Below, piece by piece: positions 56,130 to 64,000 of a stretch of 64,000 nt of DNA; the stretch's first letter is position 1, and every line of letters begins with the position of its first letter. Origin of the DNA: Aquatica leii (lineage: Eukaryota; Arthropoda; Insecta; Coleoptera; Lampyridae). The notes beneath the pieces are model-generated. The model did no database searches, had not been told where the DNA came from, and worked only from the letters and a program-made list of their open reading frames with translations. Location: contig CM069436.1 in assembly GCA_035610365.1 (NCBI GenBank), positions 91,079,912 through 91,143,911 of the forward strand, read 5' to 3'. A program made the translations under genes and the position numbers.

Positions 56130-56685
56130 CGTTTAGAGTTAAGCAGTTATCTTTTTATGTTAGACCCCGTAAATCGATTCTGCTGTCTGAATTTTCGTTT
56201 TTTTTTGTTGTTTTGTTGGTTTTGTTTTCGTCGTTTGATACGTTGTTGGCATCAAGAACGTTTTGCTCGTTATTTGTATTATGTGTGATTTAAATTATTG
56301 GTATTTTCTTTTGAATGCATAAAGTTCCGTGGTTTTGATTTTGATTTAGTACTTTACTTATATCAGTAAAATAACAATTCTATGTAATTTACGACTTCCT
56401 TTTTGGAATGTAAGTTGATCCATTTTTCTTGTTAGTTACATTTTGTTTAGGCTGAGTTCTATTTGATTAAGCGCTATCATAAGACACCTGCAAATATGCA
56501 AGCTTAGCATTTTGATGGGAAAGGTTGTTGTCAAAGTCTACGTGATGGAATGCACGCGGCTAATTATAGTTGTCGTCTTTGTTAAGTGCGTTTGTTTAAT
56601 GCTCTATCTTTTACGTAGATGTTACCGCGCAAGTTGAAGAAAGTAGGTAGGGATACGAAGTTTTTAAAAATGGTAAAGTTTGGTT
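56130..56685. other. Unassigned spacer
   Basis: No recognisable gene between the truncated PLE5 and the PLE5 terminal scrap that follows. Confidence 0.4.
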
Positions 56686-56689
56686 TGGT

Positions 56690-56800
56690 TTGTTTTGGCT
56701 CTCAAGAAGAGACTATGACCAAGCCTAAGTCTGGGTGTTTTACTACGACGCGGTCTAAGCCGAAAGTCGCTTATGATTTTAAACACTAAACTACTATATC
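56690..56800 (+). mobile_element. PLE5 terminal fragment, plus strand
   Basis: Matches the complement of 54680-54800: CTCTCAAGAAGAGACTATGA, ACTACGACGCGGTCTAAGCC, GAAAGTCGCTTATGATTTTA. It probably represents the 3' end belonging to the plus-strand copy, with GIY-YIG and ribozyme lost in between. Confidence 0.75.
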
Positions 56801-59800
56801 GTGGCATTTTTTATACTCAAACCTTATAAAAATTTGTATATGACATTTGGTTCACTGTTGTAACTAACATTCATTTACAATTTTGAAGCTAAAGTGTTCA
56901 TTGTTAAAACTTTCTTATCTACAGAAATAAATGTATTTAAAGTACTACTGTTTTGGCTGTAGATTTTTAAAGTTTTAAAGTCAGCATATAGTTTTATTTC
57001 TAATAACAATATTTGTTATTTTTGTACTATTTTTAAATGTATAAATACTTACATTATTTACTTTATAAGCCATTCCGATCTCCCATTTACTGTTATTACA
57101 AAACAAATTTTTTGATAATGTTTTGATGTGTCATTTTCTTCGGTTTTCTGGTCATACTGTTAATTACAGCTAACTAAAAAAATGTATTTTCAAAACTAAT
57201 TCTAATTTAACTTTAATTGACGTTAACGTACTTATTTAAAAAAAATAAAAAAAACGTAAACATAGGTGACATTAAGCTTATGTAGCATTCTCATTACTTA
57301 AAAATTACAGTATCGTTCATAAAAAAATAAAACAGTAGTTAATTAGGTAAAATTGTTAAATTATAAGAAAATGCTAAAATTAATAATATACAATCGACGA
57401 AAAAATTTAAAAATAGGCGATTAATAATCTCAGCAATAATAATATTGTTTTTTATTAGTAATTTAAATATATGTAGAGATATAAAAAAAAACAATTATTA
57501 ATTAATTAATTATTACCAATAGGGCCAAGTTCAATTCAGCTTCTGCTCTACCACTTAACACTTTCTGTAACATTTGAAAATTTTTGTTGCTTACACTAAA
57601 TATTTATTTAAAAAAAAAGAAACTCCAACAATAAAATAAAAAAATGTCTTAAAAGTCTAAAAGGTCTAAAAAATGAAGATGCGGTTGTTGAATCCGTAAC
57701 TGTAGTAAAACACTAAATAGATATAATAATAATACATATAATGAAAGTTACTATGTAAGTTCATTTTGATTATTTAGTAATAATGTATGGTATTGTTTTT
57801 TAGATTAGTTTAACTTAGTAATTTTAAAAAATGTGGAAGTGAATTGTAAACATGTGCATTCTTGTAAGTAAAACATCTTTCAAACAAGGCTGTTCGATGA
57901 AATGGAATGTTTATGAAATATCTGCTGCTTACATTATGTAAGTCTCTTCTAACTTTAATTTTATTAAACATGTAAGAAGGTGTTTTGTCCTAAATAATTT
58001 TGTGAAATAGACATGCTGAATGAAGTTTTAACCCTCTTGCTTGCGGCGTGTGCTCGCGTGTAAAAAAGTCTGGATTATTCATCGCTAATCATTATCAATT
58101 TTATTGATTAAATAATTATTAACAACAGCACGTTCATTTTAACATTTACGTTGCATTTATTTATTTAAACCGCGAATTCTCCTTAAAACTGTGACTTGAC
58201 TAATTTTTTTTTATATTTTTAGCTTATCTGAGACTAAAACATCCTATCTGTTCTAAATATTTCAGAAACGTTTCAATACGCATTGTAATTATTATAATTG
58301 TTGTGACAAGTTCTAGCAAACAGTTGTTTTTGGCCTTGTTTTTATATAACTTGTTTAACATGTTAAAACCTCTGTTTTTTTTTTGTTTTTAATAGTAATA
58401 AATAATAAAATTGGTGCTGTTGTAGTGCTCACAATACCGTCACCAAACGTCCAAGTTGTAATAATTTTCCACTCTAACATGGAAACCAAATACAATTACG
58501 CTGATTACGTTTAACAATATCGTTTGTTTTAATTTTATATGTTATCCATTATCCTGCAAAATACACATTGCGACCCTTATAAATAATAAAACGAATGTTA
58601 TACAAAAATTACTATACCGTTTGACTTGTTTGCTATATTCATTTTCACATATGTTTGTTGTGCTTATAAATATGTAACATGTACAGCTTTTCAGCTAAGA
58701 AAAATAATACCAAAAAATGTTTATATATACTGTATGCAAATTAACATTGTGCTCACCTACGCTTATCCAGTCGCAATTTTTAATGTTACAAACTTAAAAT
58801 CCTCATGAGGAAAGCTTTTATTAAAATACATATTAAATAAAAAATGTCATCGATAATTTTGTACAAAATTTACTTTACTAAATTTTGAACTTATAGAATT
58901 AAAATCTACAAAAAAACTAAATTTAAAAAAAGTTAAATTTATTAAGAAAAGTTTCAAAACTATAAAACGTTTAATTAAGTCTTAAATGTATTGTATCAGA
59001 CAAAATCCATAAATACACAAAAACAGCTTATTCTAAAAAAGCACAATTTTCAAACAAATTTATTAAATTATTTTTTTAAAAACAAAAATAACAGGTTTAA
59101 AGGCATAGTGCATAATTATCTGTAATTATTGTTAAAAAACTAAAAATGTTACTAATTTGCTTCGTTTAAGATTAAAAATTTAATAAATAAGAATCTCGTT
59201 ATTTTACAAAATCCTTTTCTGTCATAATTTAGTACTAAAAACAAACATTAATATTTTAAATTGACGTTCTATATTAAAAGCTTATTTTGAAAGTAAATTA
59301 CGTATTACAACTGTAGCACAAACAAATCTACGTCATTGGTATAGTATAACATTTCTTCCAATTAAAAAAAATTACAATATTTTTTACTTTCTATTACGTA
59401 GAAGCCCTTGATTCTATTTTTGACATAAAATTATTGAAGGTCAAGTATTAACCTCATGTGCCATTATGTCTTATCTTATAAGGGTGAAATTTCGATCAAT
59501 AAAATGGTAATAACAAAGTTGTTTGCATCTGGAAATTTTTATTTATTAAATTTGAATAATGTTACAAAAAAAACTACACGTTTTTAGAATAAAAATTTTA
59601 GATTTGAAGTTGGGGATAATTATAACTTAAATACAATTTAATGCTAGTATTATTTTACAAAAAGTTTGTTGTAAAAGCGTTTATAACATAAATAGGAATT
59701 TAGTCAAGAAAACATAAATCCTTTTATCCTATTAAATAACTTTCATAATCTCACAGATTTTATCTTAGCATCGTTTTCATTTAATTCAAGATAAAATTTG

Positions 59801-60365
59801 CTATTAATCTTTACTTACACTTGAGTAATTATTTAGACTTTTAAGTCCTGTAAGCTTTTGACAAAGTTTGCAAAAATATTCTATATACAAACATTGGCAT
59901 GCGAAAAACTAACATCGTTTTTACCAACTGTCATCGTATCTATTTTTTTTTTTAGAAAATTAAAAAATTCTTAGAAAAATTTACATTTGTACAAAAAATT
60001 GAACAACAAAAAAAGTCGTTGGAATACGTTACTATGTTATTAGATTCAGTCAATTTTATAGACAAGCTATACTAAAACGTCATGGCAAAACTGCAGTACC
60101 ACATTTAGCATTAGTTTTTATTTATTAAAATGCTTCAACTTTTTTTTAAAATTTTTCTTTTTTATTGATTTTAACGTTTCTCAGATTTTCAGTTTTTGAT
60201 ATATACTATAAAAAAAGTTTTTTTTATTTAGAAAAATTGTCATTTTATTAAAAATGTTGTTACGTGATTTTAATTTAGGGTCGGATTTGATACGAAAACT
60301 GTAGTTACTTTATTATTATTTTAGTTCTCATATTAGAATAACTGATAACGTTGTAAGATTTTGTG
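56800..60365. other. Unassigned very AT-rich DNA
   Basis: About 3.5 kb with no recognisable coding motif, tandem structure or RNA gene on either strand. Confidence 0.5.
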
Positions 60366-60560
60366 ATGACGACAAGTGAGAATGTTTTTGACTTTATTGA
60401 AGTTTTGGATGACCCCTTCGAGAACATTGATACTAATAGTGACTATAATAACAGTGATGCTAACAATGGAAGTCAACAGTAGGACAATGGCACAGTTTCA
60501 AAAATTTATTTAAGTGACGAAAAAGAATTATCAAGCATCAGAACTATAATAGTGAAATAA
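60366..60560 (+). pseudogene. Acidic N-terminal fragment of unknown protein
   Basis: ATG at 60366 starts MTTSENVFDFIEVLDDPFEN, rich in Asp, Asn and Ser, with TAG at 60480-60482; the same frame stays open after it to TAA at 60558-60560 (KIYLSDEKELSSIRTIIVK). Acidic starts like this are common in piggyBac-type transposases, but no specific motif is present and I cannot assign it. It could equally be chance. Confidence 0.3.
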
Positions 60561-60789
60561 ATTTTTACTTTAAACACAACATACATAAATAAGTTAAAAA
60601 TTCTCCGGCACCATAAGAACTTTGCGCGCACAACATTATCACACACCTTCCTGGTCGTTGTACAAACAAAATCATCTAGTGCGCTTAAAGTCGCTTTTTA
60701 TAACCCTTGCCATGTTGGTCCTTATTCTAGAGCATACAAATAAAATACACACGTAAGAAGTGAAACTTCTTTATGGCCTTATTTTTCGC

Positions 60790-61553
60790 AAAATGATCTA
60801 CATGCAACTTTTCAGAAATTGGTTAAATAAAGTTAAATTAGATAAAGTTTAAACAAAAGGATTTTATTATCATAGACATGAATACAAATAATACAATTAT
60901 TTCACTTTAACTTTTTGCTACTAAGATTATTACAGCATTTCATTAATTGTAATAGAATTATTACTATCATTGTCATCGTTATTATATATTTTTGTAATTA
61001 ATGGCTTATGGTAACTGAAATATGAAATTGAATCTACAAAAATTAGTTAATTGATTTACAAAAATTAATAACATATTTCAGAATTTATACGCTATGCCAA
61101 TTAATTGATGTTCATTAAATTAGCAGTCGTATTAATTAAACAAAATGATCTACATGCAACTTTTCAGAAATTGGTTAAATAAAGTTAAATTAGATAAAGT
61201 TTAAACAAAAGGATTTTATTATCATAGACATGAATACAAAAAAGTTAAATTAGATAAAGTTTAAACAAAAGGATTTTATTATCATAGACATGAATACAAA
61301 TAATACAATTATTTCACTTTAACTTTTTGCTACTAAGATTATTACAGCATTTCATTAATTGTAATAGAATTATTACTATCATTGTCATCGTTATTATATA
61401 TTTTTGTAATTAATGGCTTATGGTAACTGAAATATGAAATTGAATCTACAAAAATTAGTTAATTGATTTACAAAAATTAATAACATATTTCAGAATTTAT
61501 ACTCTATGCCAATTAATTGATGTTTATTAAATTAGCAGTCGTATTAATTAAAA
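60790..61553. repeat. Tandem duplication (352 bp) with nested perfect 60-bp duplication
   Basis: The unit starting AAAATGATCTACATGCAACT at 60790 repeats from 61142 with only a few substitutions (for example ACGCTATG versus ACTCTATG). Inside the second unit, 61181-61240 is repeated exactly at 61241-61300. Near-identity means both events are recent. Non-coding. Confidence 0.9.
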
Positions 61554-61700
61554 ATGTGACGCGTAACGAAATAAGCGACATGCTATCCCTACTGCGTTGG
61601 AGAAACTGAAAGTACTCTTCGTCTGAACCAACCGTGGTAGGGGCAAGAAAAAGATGGCGCGTAACGGAAAAATGTGACGCGTAAAATGTGACGGTAAATT
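61553..61700. repeat. GTGACGCGTAA-containing GC-richer patch
   Basis: AATGTGACGCGTAA occurs at about 61554 and 61671, with GGCGCGTAACGG at about 61654 between them. A shared word, but no element boundaries could be defined. Confidence 0.4.
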
Positions 61701-61899
61701 TTTTTCCAACGCCGATAAAGAAGTTTCGCTTCAAAAAATATTTAGGTCAGTGTAAATCATCAAAATAAATGCAAATTTCTCAATCATCTAAAGCAGTGGG
61801 TTCAAAACTCTTTTGACCCACAGGCTCCTTTTCATAGTATAAACTTGCTCACGGACTCCTAGGTGAAAAAACTACTTAAATGCATAATAGAAAAAATAC

Positions 61900-62870
61900 A
61901 AATTTAATTTCGATGTCTTGAATGGTAAATAATGACGTAAAAATAAAATATAAATCTAACATGTTGTTTTAAAATACAGAAAAAAGGCTCATGACGGTAC
62001 TAAGTCCACGTTCTACCAAATAGGAACACAGAAAAGCAATCAACAGCTTCGGTCAATAATTCATAATGCTAGATATAAAATTAAGATCTGTTTTTGTAAC
62101 CAGAAGTTGTCGTATCCATGTTTAAACATTGATTTCAACTCCTCATTTGTGGATAATACAATAAGTTGCTCCTACATTAATATGTATTTGTGCTTTGAGT
62201 TTGACTATTTAAAAAAGTTTAACACTCAGTCGGAAATATTCAAGTGAAGATATTTTACAAATTTTTGGTTAAGGTCCGAATGAAACGCCGTTAAGTGTTG
62301 ACCATAAGCTGTGTTCACGTATTTTTGTGTTAAGTACTAAACGATTATAGTTATCATCGGGTTCCAAACAAAGTTGAGCAAATAATTTTTCATTTAATAC
62401 ATTCCTTTTGATTTTATTAAATGTTCTAATAACAAGAAATAATTCATGTAAACGTTCACTAAAGTTTTTTGCGACCAAATGAAGTCCGTGGAAAATACAA
62501 TGTTCCGATAATACATTTGGTATACCTTGTTCTAACTATGCCTGAAAGTCTCGGCGTTGTTCTACCATTGATGGAAAAACGGCAGTGTTTTATATCGATT
62601 TTTTACATAACGGTTTACCTTACGTATCAGTTTCCAAACATCTAGGAAATAACAATTCTTAGAAAAAATTTTCTTCTTTTACGAATCTTTCATAGGTTAA
62701 AAGTAAATTAAGTTTCGTTTCAAGGTGTCAAGGTGTATAAAGAATTCAGATTTTTTTAACTAGTGACATAAAGAGTTTTCTGCACACTTTGCAATCATTA
62801 AAGAAATATGATAAGAAGCACGCAGTCCATGCCATCTCTCTTAGATGTTCTTATGTGTTCTTGCAATATC
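61900..62870 (-). pseudogene. hAT transposase relic (ZBED5/SCAND3-like)
   Basis: Frames from about 62850 downward: RASYHISLMIAKCAENSL, VLSEHCIFHGLHLVAKNFSE (family xLHCIIHRQxLASK), FLVIRTFNKIKRNVLNEKLF (family VNYIKSRALNSRLF), NRLVLNTKIR (family LLFHTEVRWLSRG), and finally YLVERGLSTVMSLF with NNMLDLY (family CERGFSAVNxLxTKxRNRL) near 61990. BED finger and first catalytic region are not recognisable. Frameshifts and stops are frequent; only the 62269-62478 block is a clean frame. Confidence 0.75.
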
Positions 62871-63044
62871 AGTGTTTTTGAATAGTTGTTCTTTGATTGT
62901 TTGAAAAAACGTTAAATCCTTATCTTTTTAGCCACTATGGATTTTTATAAAACGTTCCTTAAGCTTAAAAGACTTTATTAAATCAAAATTTTAATTTGCA
63001 ACAAACCACTATAATAGCAAAGACTTTCACGACCGGAGGCTATA

Positions 63045-63121
63045 CTAAGATAAGAACGTCTTCTGGGTTTGGACCGTGTCAATGTTGTAACAATAACACA
63101 GTTCAAACCCGAGAGACGTTC
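63045..63121. repeat. Hairpin repeat inside the hAT element
   Basis: GAACGTCTTCTGGGTTTGGA and its partner ending AACCCGAGAGACGTTC pair over about 30 positions around a TGTTGTAACAATAACA centre. The left half recurs inverted at 27273-27325. Probably the end of another mobile element inserted in the hAT element. Confidence 0.65.
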
Positions 63122-63129
63122 TCATATTT

Positions 63130-63780
63130 TTATATCAAACAAATGTTAATTATAATAATTTGCTTAATTAGAATGGAATTTGAGATGTAAGAATAAACTT
63201 TCATCTGAATGTCACAAATTGTCTAGGCACTCATTCTACATTTGCGGATTTGGTTATTCGCAAATGTTAATAAAATAAACAAAAATATAAAATAGTAAGC
63301 TATAACATATAAGATGCATTACATTAAATTATAAAACTTAATATGTCTAACTTCACATCTGTTTTCAAAAAACTTACAATCTTTTCTTAAGTTTTTAATA
63401 ATAATAAATCCTTAACGAATGTTAAAGGATTACTGTACTTATAACTGTGGTATATCATCAAATTAAAAAAAGATATCAATTTTATTTAAATAAGAACTTA
63501 TACTTCTTTTTGTCCAAGATTAAGAAAATATGTTGTATGCACTTTACATTACGCATAACACAAAAATAAATTGTTAATTAGATGCAGGAGTCTTTTATTG
63601 ACTCTTATAGCCTAGTTGGTGCAGGTATCGGCTGTATTGCGTTCTTGTATAAACTTATATAGATAAGCTTCACTCACCGCGATGCCTGTTATTACTTGTA
63701 TTTTATGCACCTGTCTATGTTTATATTTTACTTAGGACGTAAAAATTGCTAATAATTTATTCATTATTTATTTTAACTTT
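63130..63780. other. Unassigned interior of the hAT element
   Basis: No recognisable protein motif. A tRNA-like string near 63605-63640 (TAGCCTAGTTGGTGCAGG) is discussed under rejected items. Confidence 0.4.
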
Positions 63781-64000
63781 CATATTAAAAAAAATGTGTA
63801 CATTTTTTTTATTTTATAATAAACCTTGCGCGGGTCTTCTAACGTTGTTTAGAAGCCTCCTAATTAATTTAAATTTTTTACAGATTCCTGGATCATCCCG
63901 GGGACCCTGGAATCCGTAGGAACCACTTTAAGAACCACTGATATAAAGGAAGTTAAATTTAAAGTATTTTTAAACCTTATACAGGGTCTTTAAACTTAAG

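Larger units (their letters stand above)
61786..63948 (-). mobile_element. hAT element with 8-bp target duplication
   Basis: ATCTAAAG (61786-61793) and ATATAAAG (63941-63948; 7 of 8 identical) flank 61794-63940, 2147 bp. The ends read CAGTGGGTTC on the left and, as complement, CAGTGGTTCTTAAAGTGG on the right; CAGTGGTTCTCAAA is a widespread hAT terminus. The left end continues TTGACCCACAGGCTCC and the right holds GGGGACCCTGGAATCC, matching the usual subterminal text of such elements. The transposase relic is on the minus strand. Interior 63000-63900 holds unrelated insertions. Confidence 0.82.

Noticed and set aside
58626..58808. 60-residue open frame
   Set aside because: No motif, and such lengths are expected by chance in this much DNA.
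63600..63665. tRNA-like string TAGCCTAGTTGGTGCAGG
   Set aside because: It resembles a Pol III A box, but no B box (GGTTCGAATCC) or cloverleaf can be formed downstream. It may be a SINE remnant; not supportable as a tRNA gene.

Overview
This window is AT-rich eukaryotic DNA, most likely from an insect or another arthropod with a large repeat-filled genome. The evidence is the mix of mobile elements: several Penelope-like elements (PLEs) carrying GIY-YIG endonucleases and hammerhead-type motifs, BEL/Pao and Gypsy retrotransposon pieces, an R1/jockey-like non-LTR element, piggyBac, pogo/Tigger, hAT and mariner/IS630-type transposases. I cannot name the species or order. I found no convincing host gene, rRNA or CRISPR. 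Nearly every recognisable coding stretch is a broken transposon gene.

Layout. 1-12945: a pair of long inverted arms (about 0.92 and 1.1 kb) encloses about 11 kb with a hAT-type relic (1.3-1.8 kb), the 3' end of a PLE (3.0-3.5 kb), two tandem foldback units (3.7-4.6 kb), an internally deleted piggyBac gene (7.4-8.3 kb) and non-LTR RT fragments (8.7 and 11.0-11.7 kb). 13-19 kb: a non-LTR tail, a possible LTR-like repeat and a mariner relic in otherwise blank AT-rich DNA. 19061-20841: a well-delimited piggyBac element with TTAA target duplications and a spliceable intron. 21.5-22.6 kb: an IS630/Tc1-like transposase relic. 22.6-27 kb: mostly blank, with a 33-bp perfect hairpin at 25.2 kb. 27.3-30.1 kb: BEL integrase, a PLE and a non-LTR tail. 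32646-33626: a non-autonomous hAT-type element with a perfect 8-bp target duplication.

36.2-42.5 kb: two copies of one PLE arranged head to head, the left one containing a fragment of a second PLE; 42.5-43.4 kb holds a third PLE. 45.1-48.3 kb: an R1-like element (5' leader, ORF1 with three CCHC knuckles, endonuclease), cut off by a fourth PLE fragment (48.3-48.7 kb) and a Gypsy integrase fragment (48.7-49.2 kb). 49.2-54.4 kb: a BEL/Pao polyprotein on the minus strand, split by a pogo/Tigger insertion. 54.6-56.8 kb: a fifth PLE, again head to head, with the best hammerhead ribozyme in the window. 60.8-61.6 kb: a recent tandem duplication. 61786-63948: a hAT element with 8-bp target duplications.

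The parts do not form one pathway; they record nested and successive transposition. The most interesting theme is that the PLE remnants repeatedly come with a short hammerhead-like module, on the strand of the associated PLE wherever one can be identified. One matches the full core consensus and the others are graded decay variants of it. Two PLE loci show head-to-head partial copies. Identifications rest on motif recognition by eye; no database search was run.
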